From contig NZ_CALHVN010000040.1 in assembly GCF_938039245.1 (NCBI RefSeq), positions 79,198-143,197 on the forward strand: a DNA stretch of 64,000 bases, given 5' to 3'. Source of the stretch: an uncultured Campylobacter sp. GTDB taxonomy: Bacteria; Campylobacterota; Campylobacteria; Campylobacterales; Campylobacteraceae. Positions 33,087 through 42,370 of this stretch are shown one piece after another. Position 1 is the first letter of the stretch. Each line of letters opens with the position of its first letter. The translations under genes were made by a program, and so were the position numbers. The notes under the pieces are model-generated. The model was not told the origin of the DNA and did no database searches. It saw only the letters and a list, made by a program, of their open reading frames with translations.

Positions 33087-33331
33087 TACATCTTATCCTT
33101 TTTCATATCTTTCATATCGTCTTTCTTTTTACCCATATCGTCTTTCATCTCTTTCATGTCGCCCTTCATTTCGTCCTTTTTTATCATCATATCGTCTTTT
33201 TTCTCCATCATGGCGTCTTTCTTTTCCATCATGGTATCTTTTTTCTCCATCATATCGCCTTTCATCTCGGCGGCAAAGATAGAACCTGTAACGAACAACG
33301 CGCTAAGCGCAACTAAAGCTAACTTTTTCAT
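33086..33331 (-). CDS. Periplasmic Met/Lys/Asp repeat protein (MXKDX type)
   Basis: The 81-residue protein has a signal peptide (about 1-21, ending IFAAE). A mature part of almost only Met, Lys, Asp, Glu and Gly follows: four 7-residue repeats MMEKKDT/MMEKKDA/MMEKKDD/MMIKKDE at 27-54, then MKGDMKEMKDDM and similar to the end. This resembles the pentapeptide MXKDX repeat family of small exported proteins, function unknown. Clustered Met could bind copper or scavenge oxidants, which is inference. It has an AAAGGAG RBS and heads the operon with the response regulator and kinase. Confidence 0.8.
   Translation of the reverse strand: MKKLALVALSALFVTGSIFAAEMKGDMMEKKDTMMEKKDAMMEKKDDMMIKKDEMKGDMKEMKDDMGKKKDDMKDMKKDKM
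33170..33253 (-). repeat. Four tandem 21-bp coding repeats
   Basis: Four consecutive 21-base units encode MMEKKD plus one variable residue (the last unit MMIKKDE). The near-identical DNA units could expand or contract by slippage or recombination. Confidence 0.7.
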
Positions 33332-33394
33332 AGCATCTCCTTTAAGAAAATTTATGATGGAAGTTTAGCCAAGAAACGTGAAACGAGCGTGAAT

Positions 33395-34306
33395 TTACGC
33401 CATCAAGCTAAAAACGTACGATAAAAGCGGTAGGCTAATAAAGCTAAACGCGACTCCGACGGCTACTGCGGCGACAGCTAGCTGGCTATCAAGCTCTGCT
33501 TTCATGATCATCGCGCTTGCTAGCACCATCGGCGGCATGGCGCACTGCAGGATACCGATCATCCAAATTTGACCGAAATTTACGCCAAAAACTATCGTGA
33601 CTAATATAAAAATAAAAGGCGCTAGCAACATCTTGCCTGCGATTACCACGGCCGTTGATTTGTAGCAGCTCTTGATACTGCGAAATCCAAGTCCGATGCC
33701 GATCGCAAAAAGAGCGACGGGAACGACGCTTTGCGCAAAAAGCGTAAGCGCGTCAAATAGCACCTTTGGAAGCGGAACACCGCGGAGCAAAAAGCCCAAA
33801 ATAAGCGCGACAAACGGCGGAAATTTAATCACTTTCATAACGTTTTGCACGAGCGAAACCTTTGCCGGAGCGCCGAAAGCCAGGATAAAAGGCCCAAAAA
33901 TGCTAATCGGGATCGAGGTGGCTAACTGATCGTAAAAGATAACTTCGTTCATCGCGTCCTCGCCGAAAAAACCCTTGATAATAGGCATGCCCATAAATAC
34001 GGTATTTCCGAACATCCCGAGCAGTACGGCGCTCACGGTCGTGGCTTTGTTAAATTTTAAAAATCTGCATGCCAAAAATATCGCCGCAGCGCCCAGCATC
34101 GAACAGGCAAAACCCGTGGCGATGACGTTAATGAGCGTGGTGTCGATGTTTACGTGGTAAATTTTATCGAAAATCAGCGCCGGAAGCGCGAAGCAAAGCG
34201 CGTAGTTTATGAAAACGGAGGCGTTTTTTTGCTCAAAGACCTTAAATTTTTTCGCCCCGTAGCCTGAGGCAATAATGATAAAAATAGATAATAATTGCGT
34301 AAACAT
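33395..34306 (-). CDS. AEC family transporter (auxin efflux carrier / malate permease-like)
   Basis: The 303-residue inner membrane protein has about ten helices across its length in two five-helix halves. The N-terminus is MFTQLLSIFIIIASGYGAKKF, followed by NYALCFALPALIFDKI and later GNTVFMGMPIIKGFFGEDA, which are typical of Mem_trans/AEC carriers. Bacterial members move malate, malonate or other organic acids; the substrate is not evident. A -10 TATAAT on the minus strand lies about 35 bases before the ATG. It is divergent from the macA gene. Confidence 0.85.
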   Translation of the reverse strand: MFTQLLSIFIIIASGYGAKKFKVFEQKNASVFINYALCFALPALIFDKIYHVNIDTTLINVIATGFACSMLGAAAIFLACRFLKFNKATTVSAVLLGMFGNTVFMGMPIIKGFFGEDAMNEVIFYDQLATSIPISIFGPFILAFGAPAKVSLVQNVMKVIKFPPFVALILGFLLRGVPLPKVLFDALTLFAQSVVPVALFAIGIGLGFRSIKSCYKSTAVVIAGKMLLAPFIFILVTIVFGVNFGQIWMIGILQCAMPPMVLASAMIMKAELDSQLAVAAVAVGVAFSFISLPLLSYVFSLMA

Positions 34307-34340
34307 TTGCGTAATCCGAGTTATAAATTTTAAAAACGCG

Positions 34341-34346
34341 ATTATA
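34341..34346 (-). promoter_or_regulatory. -10 element of the AEC gene
   Basis: ATTATA on the plus strand reads TATAAT on the minus strand, 35-40 bases upstream of the AEC start at 34306. A good -35 is not obvious. Confidence 0.45.
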
Positions 34347-34415
34347 CGGCGGCTAGCATTAAAGAAAAATAAAATTTAGTTGAATTACTTAACATCGCCT
34401 TAACGCATTTTTGTA

Positions 34416-34421
34416 TATAAT
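34416..34421 (+). promoter_or_regulatory. -10 element of the macAB operon
   Basis: TATAAT preceded by ATTTTTGTA, a T-rich Campylobacter-like upstream region, lies about 31 bases before the macA ATG at 34453. Confidence 0.5.
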
Positions 34422-34452
34422 CGCGCATTTTAAATTAAATAAAGCGAGAAAA

Positions 34453-35661
34453 ATGAAGAAATTTATCAAATTTATCGTCATAGCAGCTATTTTGGCGGGT
34501 GCGGGCTATTATTTTTACGATAAGAATAACGTCCCGCAGGGCGATCAGTTTATCACCTCAAAAGCCGTTCGCGGCGAGCTGGTTAAAAGCATCGAAAGCA
34601 ACGGCGAGATTTACGCTACCGAGCTAATCGACGTGGGCGCACAGGTCGGCGGCCAGATCAAAAAACTCTACGTAAAGCTCGGCGACGTCGTAAAAGCCGG
34701 AGATATGATAGCTGAAATCGACTCTGCGACCCAGCAAAATAACGTAGATACCAAAAAAGCCCAGCTTGGAATTTACGAAGCGAAGTTAAATTCGGCCAAA
34801 GTCGCGCTTGAAATCTCAAAAACCAAATTTAAGCGCGAGCAAGAGCTTTTTGCCAAAAACGCAACCTCAAAAGAGGAGTTTGAAAACGCTAAAAACACCC
34901 TAGCCGCAAACGAAGCCTCGCTAAAAGAGATCGAGGCGCAAATCGTGCAGGCTAAAATCTCTCTAAACACCGCTCAGATCGACCTTGGCTACACTAAAAT
35001 CACTGCTCCAAAAGACGGCGTCGTGGTCTCCGTGCAGGTCGAAGAGGGGCAAACCGTAAACTCAAACCAAACTACGCCCACTATCGTAAATATCGCCGAT
35101 CTAAGCAAAGTGCTGCTAAAAATGGAGATCGCCGAGGGCGACATAACTAAAATCAAAGTCGGCTCAAAAGTCGAATACTCGATACTATCCGAGCCGAATC
35201 GTAAATTTTACGCCCAAATTAGCTCGATTGATCCCGGTCTAACCACGCTAAGTAACGGCAAATACAAAACCACCTCAAGCTCGGGCTCTACTACCTCAAG
35301 CTCTAGCAGTTCGGCGATCTACTACTACGCTAAGGCCGTGGTAGATAATCCTGACGGCACGCTAAGGATCGGTATGACTACGCAAAACACAATCATCCTA
35401 GATAGCGCTAAAGATGCCGTCATAGTGCCCTCTATAGCCGTTAAAAACGAAGAGGGTAAAAGCGTAGTCTACGTGCTAAAAAGAGATAAAAACGGACTAG
35501 AAACGGCCGAGCGAAGATGGGTGCAAACGGGACTAATCGATAGCCTAAAAACTCAAATTTTAAGCGGAGTAGAGGAGGGCGAGGAGGTCGTAACGAAGCA
35601 AAACTCGGCGGCTGAAATCAGCGAAATGCTCGAAAAAGAAAAAAGAAGAATGAAGTTCTAA
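34453..35661 (+). CDS. macA: MacA-like periplasmic adaptor
   Basis: The 402-residue adaptor has an N-terminal membrane anchor (about 4-21). Lipoyl half motifs (GAQVGGQIKKLYVKLGDVVKAGDMIAEID and ITAPKDGVVVSVQVEEGQTV) flank an alpha-hairpin (about 95-175), and beta-barrel and membrane-proximal domains follow. It links the MacB ATPase to the outer membrane factor encoded downstream. The ATG at 34453 is chosen because a longer frame from 34411 would include the -10 region. Residues about 271-293 are a Thr/Ser-rich run (TTSSSGSTTSSSSSS), unusual for this domain. Confidence 0.88.
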   Translation: MKKFIKFIVIAAILAGAGYYFYDKNNVPQGDQFITSKAVRGELVKSIESNGEIYATELIDVGAQVGGQIKKLYVKLGDVVKAGDMIAEIDSATQQNNVDTKKAQLGIYEAKLNSAKVALEISKTKFKREQELFAKNATSKEEFENAKNTLAANEASLKEIEAQIVQAKISLNTAQIDLGYTKITAPKDGVVVSVQVEEGQTVNSNQTTPTIVNIADLSKVLLKMEIAEGDITKIKVGSKVEYSILSEPNRKFYAQISSIDPGLTTLSNGKYKTTSSSGSTTSSSSSSAIYYYAKAVVDNPDGTLRIGMTTQNTIILDSAKDAVIVPSIAVKNEEGKSVVYVLKRDKNGLETAERRWVQTGLIDSLKTQILSGVEEGEEVVTKQNSAAEISEMLEKEKRRMKF

Positions 35662-35670
35662 GGCTAAGTC

Positions 35671-37608
35671 TTGAAAAATTTGATAGAACTTAAAAATTTA
35701 AGCAAGAAATTTAAACTCGGCGATAACGTATTTGACGCACTAAAAGACGTAAATTTAACCATAAAAAAGGGCGAGTTTATCGCTATCATTGGTCAAAGCG
35801 GATCGGGAAAATCTACGCTCATGAACATCCTTGGCTGCCTAGACAACCCAAGCGGCGGGCAATATCTGCTAGAAGAGCGCGACATATCTAAATTTGAAGG
35901 CGACGAGCTAGCGCGTTTACGCAGAGAAAAATTCGGCTTTATCTTTCAGCGCTACAACCTTTTATCTACCCTAACTACGCTGCAAAACGTGGCTTTGCCT
36001 AGCGTGTATGCGGGCGTTTCTAAAAAAGAGCGCGAGAAAAAGGCCGGCGAGCTTTTAGAGGGGCTGGGGCTTGGCGAAAAGCTGCAAAATTTGCCTAGTA
36101 AACTTAGCGGCGGACAGCAGCAGCGAGTCTCGATCGCTAGGGCGCTCATAAACGGCGGCGAGATCATCCTAGCAGACGAGCCGACGGGTGCGCTAGATAG
36201 CAAAAGCGGCCTCATGGTGATGGAAATTTTAACGAATTTGCACAAGCAAGGCCATACCATCATCATCGTCACGCACGACCCAAATATCGCCGCATACGCA
36301 AACCGCGTCATCGAGATAAAAGACGGTAAAATTTTGAGCGATACGGTAAAAAGCGAGGAAATTTTCACTTCCGAAAAACCGTCGCCGAAGCAAAAAAATA
36401 TCTTTAGCTTTTACAAAGATCAGTTTATCGAGAGCTTTAAAATGTCGATAAACGCAATTCTTAGCCATAAACTGCGCTCGGCTCTAACGATGCTTGGCAT
36501 CATTATCGGCATCACGTCAGTCATCTGCGTCGTGGCGCTAGGGCAGGGCTCGCAGGAGCAGATACTCTCCGATATCCGCGGTATCGGTACTAACACGATC
36601 GATATCCTAAACGGCAAGGGTTTTGGCGATATGCGCTCGGAACGGGTGAAAAATTTGACCGTTAGCGACGCGGCAATGCTATCTAAGCAAGACTATCTAG
36701 ATAGCGTCACGCCAAACGCCTCCGCTAGCGGTACGCTCACCTATGGCAATAAATCAGCCTCGGCTACGATTAAAGGCGGTAGCGAGGAGAGCCTAAACGT
36801 CATGGGTTACAAGGTAGAGGCCGGGCGGGTATTTACCGCCCAAGAGGTCGCAGAGTCGGCGTCCGTGATCGTGATAGATCAGCCCACTAGGGAGCAGTTT
36901 TTCGCAGACGAAGATCCGCTGGGCAAGACCGTGCTTTTTAACAAACGCCCCTTTAAAATCATCGGCGTAGTGGCAAAAAACGACAATATGTTCGCAGACT
37001 CCAGCACCCTGCGCACGTTTTCTACCTATACGGCGGTCATAAACAAACTAACGGGCGATAGGCACCTATCGTCAATCACGGTTAAGGTTAAAGATAACGT
37101 AAACGCACAAATCGCCGAGCAGAGCTTAACGGAAATTTTAACCGCCAAGCACGGCAAAAAGGACTTTTTCACCAGAAACTCCGATACGATCAAAAAAACG
37201 ATCGAGGAGACGACTAGGACCATGACGCTGCTGATCTCTTGTATCGCCTTTATCTCGCTGCTAGTGGGCGGTATCGGCGTGATGAATATCATGCTAGTCT
37301 CCGTAACCGAGCGCACTAAGGAAATCGGCATCAGGATGGCGATCGGCGCGCGTCAGGGAAATATCTTAGAGCAGTTTTTGATCGAGGCGGTACTACTATG
37401 CCTCATCGGCGGACTAATCGGCGTCGGGACGGCGTTTGGTATCGGCTATCTAGCGGAAAATTTCGCGCCCGGCGTAAAGATGATATTTTCGCAGACTTCT
37501 ATCGTGGTCGCGCTTGCGGTTTCTAGCGCGATAGGCGTGATATTTGGCTACATGCCGGCTCGCAGCGCCTCAAAACTAAATCCGATCGACGCTCTAACAA
37601 GGGAATAA
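35671..37608 (+). CDS. macB: MacB-like ABC transporter (ATPase-permease)
   Basis: The 645-residue protein fuses an N-terminal ABC ATPase to a MacB/FtsX permease. The ATPase (about 1-225) has Walker A GQSGSGKST, signature LSGGQQQRVSIARAL and Walker B IILADEPTGALDS. The permease has one helix at about 275-295, a periplasmic domain, and three helices near 520-545, 570-595 and 605-630. MacAB pumps export macrolides, peptides or LPS precursors by mechanotransmission. The start is TTG at 35671 with AAGG 8 bases before. It lies between the adaptor and the outer membrane factor. Confidence 0.92.
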   Translation: MKNLIELKNLSKKFKLGDNVFDALKDVNLTIKKGEFIAIIGQSGSGKSTLMNILGCLDNPSGGQYLLEERDISKFEGDELARLRREKFGFIFQRYNLLSTLTTLQNVALPSVYAGVSKKEREKKAGELLEGLGLGEKLQNLPSKLSGGQQQRVSIARALINGGEIILADEPTGALDSKSGLMVMEILTNLHKQGHTIIIVTHDPNIAAYANRVIEIKDGKILSDTVKSEEIFTSEKPSPKQKNIFSFYKDQFIESFKMSINAILSHKLRSALTMLGIIIGITSVICVVALGQGSQEQILSDIRGIGTNTIDILNGKGFGDMRSERVKNLTVSDAAMLSKQDYLDSVTPNASASGTLTYGNKSASATIKGGSEESLNVMGYKVEAGRVFTAQEVAESASVIVIDQPTREQFFADEDPLGKTVLFNKRPFKIIGVVAKNDNMFADSSTLRTFSTYTAVINKLTGDRHLSSITVKVKDNVNAQIAEQSLTEILTAKHGKKDFFTRNSDTIKKTIEETTRTMTLLISCIAFISLLVGGIGVMNIMLVSVTERTKEIGIRMAIGARQGNILEQFLIEAVLLCLIGGLIGVGTAFGIGYLAENFAPGVKMIFSQTSIVVALAVSSAIGVIFGYMPARSASKLNPIDALTRE

Positions 37609-37609
37609 A

Positions 37610-38953
37610 ATGAAAAAAATCTCCATAATCCTAGCCGCCTTTTTGCTCGGCGGCTGCGCGGTAACGCAGATAAACGAAAACTACGAGCAAATTTTGCTAA
37701 AAGAGGACGCAAGCGCCGATATAAAAATAAACCGCGAGTGGTGGACGGGCTACGGCCAAGCGCGCCTAAACGAGCTAATCGGCCTTGCGCTAAAAAATAA
37801 TATCGATCTGGCAAAATCGGCCATCGCCGTAAATAAAGCCTTAGCGCAAGCAGGCGTCTTGCAGGCTGATCTCGTGCCTAGCTTTAACGCAAATTTGGGC
37901 GCAGAAACGGGGAAAAATATAAAAACGGGCGGCAGCTGGAGCGAGAGCTATAAAAGCGGCATCTCGCTAAGCTATGAGATCGATCTGTGGCGCAAGCTCG
38001 CAAACTCCGCAGACGCCGCCATGTGGGAGGCTAACGCGACTAAATACGACCTAGAGGCCGCCAGGCTCGCGCTCATTAACTCCGTCGCGGATGCGTATTT
38101 TGAAGCGAAGTATCAAAAAGAGAGCATAAATCTATACGAAAAAACGCTAAAAAACTACGAAGAGCTAGAAGCTATCGTAAAGGCTAAATTTGAGCTCGGC
38201 AAAGAAGAGGAGCTAAGCCTAAAGCAAGTAAAAAGCTCGGTAATCTCGGCTAAAAACAGAATTTTAAACGCGAGCAAGAGCCTTGATGCGGCGGAAAAAA
38301 CGCTAAGAAATCTGCTAAACGTTAAACCCGAGTTTGAGTTAAATTTGAGCGGAAATTTAAGCGATATCTCGCCGCAGGGCGTAAATTTAAACGTGCCGCT
38401 TTACGTTATCGGTGCGCGTCCCGACCTGCAAGCCGCGGTCTCGCGTATCAAAGAGGCGCTTTTGGGTGTTAAGGTTAGCGAAAAAAACTTCTATCCAAGC
38501 ATCACGGTAGGAGCTGGGCTTAGCGGAAGCGGAGATAGCGCGAGCGAGGGGCTTAAGCTAAATTTCTTAAGCGGAAATATCGCGATAAATTTGCCGTTTT
38601 TAAACTACTCCAAGCTTAAATCAAAGCTAAAAATCTCCGAGCTTGAGTTTGAGACTATGAAGCTAAACTACGCGCAGACGCTAACTACCGCGCTAAACGA
38701 GATCGACGCCGGCTATAAAAATCTGCAAAAAGACGAGGCGGTTTTGCGAAATTTAAACGAAAATTTGCGAAATCTAAGCTCTATCAGTGACATATACAAG
38801 CTCAAATACGACTACGGCAAAACGGAGTTAAAAAACTATCTAGAGGCGCAAAATTTGCTGCTTGAAGGCAGGATCAGCCTGATCGCTCAAAAATATAAAA
38901 TTTTGCAAGACGAAATCGGTATCTATAAAGCGGCAGCTGGAAAAGCGGAGTAA
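37610..38953 (+). CDS. NodT-type outer membrane efflux lipoprotein
   Basis: The 447-residue protein has a lipoprotein signal with lipobox LGGC (Cys16) and the REWWTGYGQARLNELIGLALKNNIDL start of the NodT/OprM branch of outer membrane factors. Two helical repeats follow (about 60-240 and 270-440). It should form the exit channel for the MacA/MacB pair encoded directly upstream. The gap to macB is one base and AAGGGA precedes the ATG. After the gene only about 100 bases remain before the convergent CorA-like gene. Confidence 0.88.
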   Translation: MKKISIILAAFLLGGCAVTQINENYEQILLKEDASADIKINREWWTGYGQARLNELIGLALKNNIDLAKSAIAVNKALAQAGVLQADLVPSFNANLGAETGKNIKTGGSWSESYKSGISLSYEIDLWRKLANSADAAMWEANATKYDLEAARLALINSVADAYFEAKYQKESINLYEKTLKNYEELEAIVKAKFELGKEEELSLKQVKSSVISAKNRILNASKSLDAAEKTLRNLLNVKPEFELNLSGNLSDISPQGVNLNVPLYVIGARPDLQAAVSRIKEALLGVKVSEKNFYPSITVGAGLSGSGDSASEGLKLNFLSGNIAINLPFLNYSKLKSKLKISELEFETMKLNYAQTLTTALNEIDAGYKNLQKDEAVLRNLNENLRNLSSISDIYKLKYDYGKTELKNYLEAQNLLLEGRISLIAQKYKILQDEIGIYKAAAGKAE

Positions 38954-39059
38954 ATTTGACTATGTCTTGCGCCTAATTTGCGGTTTTTTTGAGCGCGTTA
39001 AATTTGCAAGAAATTTGACGGCGAGTTAAATTTAGCTAGCCGCAAACGACCTTGCAAAT

Positions 39060-39752
39060 TTACTCCCGCCGTTTGCCTAGAAAATAAAATAGCCCCGTCA
39101 GCGTAGCAAAAAGCGCAAGCATAGATCCGGCGACGATTGCCGTGCCGTTTTGAAAGCTGCCTAAAAACATCCCGTTCGTATTCATCCCGAAAAATCCCGT
39201 GATAAAATTTAGCGGCAAAAATAGCGCCGAAAGTACCGTCAGGATATAGATGTTTCGGTTGATTTTGTCGTTTTTTAGGCTTTGTATATGCGCGTATATA
39301 TCGTCTATCCTGGCGGCGTTTTCGCAGGCTGCGTTTTTTAGCACGCCGGCTTCGTAGACGTAGTTTTTGAGCTGTTTTTTAAGCCCCGGTCTTTCATTTT
39401 GACAGATCGCCAGAGCCTCGTAAAAGTGCGAAATTTTGTTTTGAAATTTGCGTATTTCGTATTTTAAAATCGCGTGCTTTTTGATAAATTTAGTAAAATC
39501 CCTCTTGCCCGCGTAGATTTTCTCGTAGCTTTCAAGCTGGGCGGAGTGCTCGGCGATCTTGGCGCGAAACTCGCTCGTTATCTTTTTTACTACGCGGATA
39601 AACTCCTCGGCGCCGCTCTGGCTGCCGTCCTGTGCGTAAATTTTGTCGTCTTTAAAGATAAATTTATAGTTTTGTTCGCTACCGTCCGTTACGAGATAGA
39701 CGTACTCGCACTCCTCGTCGTAAAAGTACCCAGAGATATCGCGCTCGCTCAC
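39060..39752 (-). CDS. CorA-like divalent cation transporter, short form
   Basis: The 230-residue protein has a helical soluble part (about 40-165, coiled-coil-like). Two C-terminal membrane helices (about 168-188 and 205-226) are linked by FFGMNTNGM, which contains the GMN motif of CorA Mg2+/Co2+ channels. It is shorter than classical CorA (about 316 residues) because the N-terminal alpha/beta domain is reduced, so its ion and role are uncertain. The start is GTG at 39752 with AAGG upstream. It follows tgt by nine bases; a membrane protein gene lies next to tgt in C. jejuni too, as I recall. Confidence 0.75.
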   Translation of the reverse strand: MSERDISGYFYDEECEYVYLVTDGSEQNYKFIFKDDKIYAQDGSQSGAEEFIRVVKKITSEFRAKIAEHSAQLESYEKIYAGKRDFTKFIKKHAILKYEIRKFQNKISHFYEALAICQNERPGLKKQLKNYVYEAGVLKNAACENAARIDDIYAHIQSLKNDKINRNIYILTVLSALFLPLNFITGFFGMNTNGMFLGSFQNGTAIVAGSMLALFATLTGLFYFLGKRRE

Positions 39753-39761
39753 TGCTTTGCC

Positions 39762-40898
39762 TTATATGCTCGGCTCGTCTTTGCCGCGTTTGGCGTAGAA
39801 ATTTCGCCTAAATTTTTCAAATTCGCCCGCCGTTATCGCTTCTCTCATCTGTCGCATCAAATTTAAATAATAATGCAAGTTGTGTAGGCTTGCCAAACGG
39901 AAAAACGTCAGCTCGCCCGCGCGGTATAGGTGGCTAAGATAGGCGCGCGAGTAGTTGCGGCACGCGTAGCAATCGCACTGGGGATCTATCGGAGCGCGGT
40001 CGGTTGCAAATTTTGCGGACTTGATATTTATCTTACCGAAACTCGTAAATAGCGTGCCGTTGCGTGCGTTTCGCGTCGGCATCACGCAGTCAAACATATC
40101 CACGCCGCGAGCCACGTTTTCTACGAGGTCTTCTGGAGTGCCTACGCCCATGAGGTAGCGCGGACGCGCCGCGTCGATGTAGGGCATCACGGCCTGCACG
40201 GTATCATACATCTCCTGGTTGCTCTCGCCTACGCTAAGACCTCCGATGGCAAGGCCGTCAAAGGGCATCTCGCACAGCGCTTCGGCGCAAAATTTACGCG
40301 CCGCCTCGTCGGTGCCGCCTTGGATTATGCCGAATATATTTTGCGTGAGGCCTTCGCCGTTGTTTTGCTTAAATTTATGATAATCTATCGCTTCGCGCGC
40401 CCATTTTATCGTGCGTTTTATGCTTAGCTCCACGCGCTTTTTTTCGGCAGGGAGCGCTACTAGATCGTCTAAGATCATCATGATGTCGGAGTTTAGGTCG
40501 TACTGGGTATCTAGTACCGAGCGCGGCGTGAAATAGTGCGTGCTACCGTCGATGTGGCTTTTAAATTTGATACCGTTTTCATCGGGTTTTGAGATTTTGC
40601 TTAGCGAAAAGGCCTGAAAACCGCCGCTATCGGTTAAAAACGAGCGGTTAAATTTAGTAAAGCCGTGCAGACCGCCGAGCTGCTTTACGACCTTGCTGCC
40701 TGGGCGCAAGTAGAGGTGATAGGTGTTGCCTAGGATGATTTGAGCGTCTAAAATCTGCATCATATCCACGGCGTCTAGGCTCTTTACGGCGCCGACGGTA
40801 CCAACTGGCATAAACACGGGCGTTTTGATCGTCGAGTGAGCGGTCGTTAGCGTGCCCGCGCGCGCCGCGCCGTCCGTTTTATCTATACTAAAAGTCAT
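39762..40898 (-). CDS. tgt: tRNA-guanine transglycosylase (queuine tRNA-ribosyltransferase)
   Basis: Tgt exchanges guanine-34 of GUN-anticodon tRNAs for preQ1. The 378-residue TIM-barrel protein has the nucleophile region LTDSGGFQAFSL, IIQGGTDEAARKFCAE, the second Asp in GVDMFDCVMPTRNARNGTLF, and the zinc site CDCYACRNYSRAYLSHL plus a His further on. It is divergent from the TrkA-like gene with only 35 bases between the two starts, so the promoters must overlap. Confidence 0.96.
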   Translation of the reverse strand: MTFSIDKTDGAARAGTLTTAHSTIKTPVFMPVGTVGAVKSLDAVDMMQILDAQIILGNTYHLYLRPGSKVVKQLGGLHGFTKFNRSFLTDSGGFQAFSLSKISKPDENGIKFKSHIDGSTHYFTPRSVLDTQYDLNSDIMMILDDLVALPAEKKRVELSIKRTIKWAREAIDYHKFKQNNGEGLTQNIFGIIQGGTDEAARKFCAEALCEMPFDGLAIGGLSVGESNQEMYDTVQAVMPYIDAARPRYLMGVGTPEDLVENVARGVDMFDCVMPTRNARNGTLFTSFGKINIKSAKFATDRAPIDPQCDCYACRNYSRAYLSHLYRAGELTFFRLASLHNLHYYLNLMRQMREAITAGEFEKFRRNFYAKRGKDEPSI

Positions 40899-40903
40899 TT
40901 TGA

Positions 40904-40909
40904 TATAAT
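40904..40909 (+). promoter_or_regulatory. -10 element of the TrkA-like/aroB operon
   Basis: TATAAT lies 24 bases before the ATG at 40934 and within six bases of the tgt start on the other strand, so any upstream -35 is inside tgt coding sequence. Confidence 0.45.
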
Positions 40910-40933
40910 AGTCCCTTTAAATTTGGAGTTTTA

Positions 40934-42337
40934 ATGAAAAATATCTTGATAGTTGCGGACGGCATTGTAGCTAAATATTTCTTAGAAAGACTATTCGTAG
41001 CGCGAAATAACGCTCATCACTACACGGTTATCGCTATGGACGAGGAGATTTTGGGAGGGGAAAATTTAGAAAATTTTACCTTTTACCGCTTTGATCCGAC
41101 GAGTTTTGACCGTCTTAAGCAGGTAGTTAGCGGCTATTTTAGCCAGTTTATGATAATGCAAAAAGACGGCTTTGAGACGGTTAGCGTCTATAACAATCTG
41201 CGTCAAATTAGTAAAAAAACGGAAATTTTGATGCTTGATCTTTGGGGGCTAGGCGGGCTGGAGGACGACTCACATCTAACGGTTTTAGACGGGCGAGGCA
41301 TCGTGACGGCTAGGCTCATGGATTATCTGCCAGATATCCCCGTAGTAGCCGATAACGTGGGGCTTGGACAAGGCGAAATAATGGAAGTCAAAGTACCCGT
41401 AGGAAGCTCCTTTATGTACCGCCATATCAGCTCCATAACGCAGAAAAAATGGCGCATCGCGATGGTTTACCGCGGCTCAAATTTCATGATCGCAAAGCCA
41501 AATTTAATGATCTTGCCAAACGACGTTTTGCTGATAGTGGGCGAACCTAGCGTGCTTTTAAGCGTATTTAGAAGCGTGAAAAAAGAAACGGGGCAGTTTC
41601 CAAGCCCATTTGGACATAACACTTATCTGTTTTTAGATATGCGCGCTATGGGCGAAGAGGCTTGTTTACGGCTGCTAGAACAGAGTCTAAAACTGCACGA
41701 AAAGCTAAATAGCAAACGCCTCTATGTCAAGGTCGTAAATCCGACGTTAAATTTAGCCTACGAGAAGCTAAAATCGGTCGGAGACGAGAGGGTTGCGGTA
41801 ACGTTTGATTTTTTCGGTCGCGGCGTAGAACAGATAAAAGACGACGTATTTAAAAACGACGTCGGGTTAATAGTAACCGATAATAAATTTTTCTCGGCTC
41901 ATAAAAGGATGTTTTTTGAGCTTAAAAGACCGGTAACTACTATCGGCCGAGGCGACGCGGACGAGATAAAAAAAGGCGTGATACTAAGTAGCGGTTTTGG
42001 CGACGAGATAGAAAACCAATCAGCCGTCATCATGGACTGCTGCGCGCAGCTAGATACGCAAATCTCGCTATATCACTTCGGCACGCTTAGCGGCGGCGAG
42101 GGCGCGGAGGAGCATTTTGATAGCCTTTCTAAAATTTTCGGACGTAAGGTCGAGATAGTCGAGGATAGAAATATAAATCCTATTTTAAAGCTAAAAAACG
42201 AGCAAAATTTACTTCAGTTCGTACCTTTTAGCAAAAAAATAAGCAGACCCGATCCGTTTGCGGCGTTTTCAAACGACATGAACCGTTTGTACTCGCGCCT
42301 TAGCGATAATTATCAAATTTTTATACCGATAAATTAG
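40934..42337 (+). CDS. TrkA-type NAD-binding / RCK_C domain protein (COG3400-like)
   Basis: The 467-residue soluble protein has an N-terminal Rossmann-like fold (MKNILIVADGIVAKYFLERL, 1-20). A TrkA-C/RCK_C-like domain lies in the middle (about 145-215, QGEIMEVKVPVGSSFMYRHISSI... LMILPNDVLLIVGEP), followed by a second Rossmann-like part (about 275-400). Such proteins gate K+ channels or transporters, but none is encoded here. It precedes aroB and may belong to the same transcript. The family assignment is by pattern. Confidence 0.7.
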   Translation: MKNILIVADGIVAKYFLERLFVARNNAHHYTVIAMDEEILGGENLENFTFYRFDPTSFDRLKQVVSGYFSQFMIMQKDGFETVSVYNNLRQISKKTEILMLDLWGLGGLEDDSHLTVLDGRGIVTARLMDYLPDIPVVADNVGLGQGEIMEVKVPVGSSFMYRHISSITQKKWRIAMVYRGSNFMIAKPNLMILPNDVLLIVGEPSVLLSVFRSVKKETGQFPSPFGHNTYLFLDMRAMGEEACLRLLEQSLKLHEKLNSKRLYVKVVNPTLNLAYEKLKSVGDERVAVTFDFFGRGVEQIKDDVFKNDVGLIVTDNKFFSAHKRMFFELKRPVTTIGRGDADEIKKGVILSSGFGDEIENQSAVIMDCCAQLDTQISLYHFGTLSGGEGAEEHFDSLSKIFGRKVEIVEDRNINPILKLKNEQNLLQFVPFSKKISRPDPFAAFSNDMNRLYSRLSDNYQIFIPIN

Positions 42338-42370
42338 GCTATTTTGGATAAAATAAAAGCGGAGAATAAG

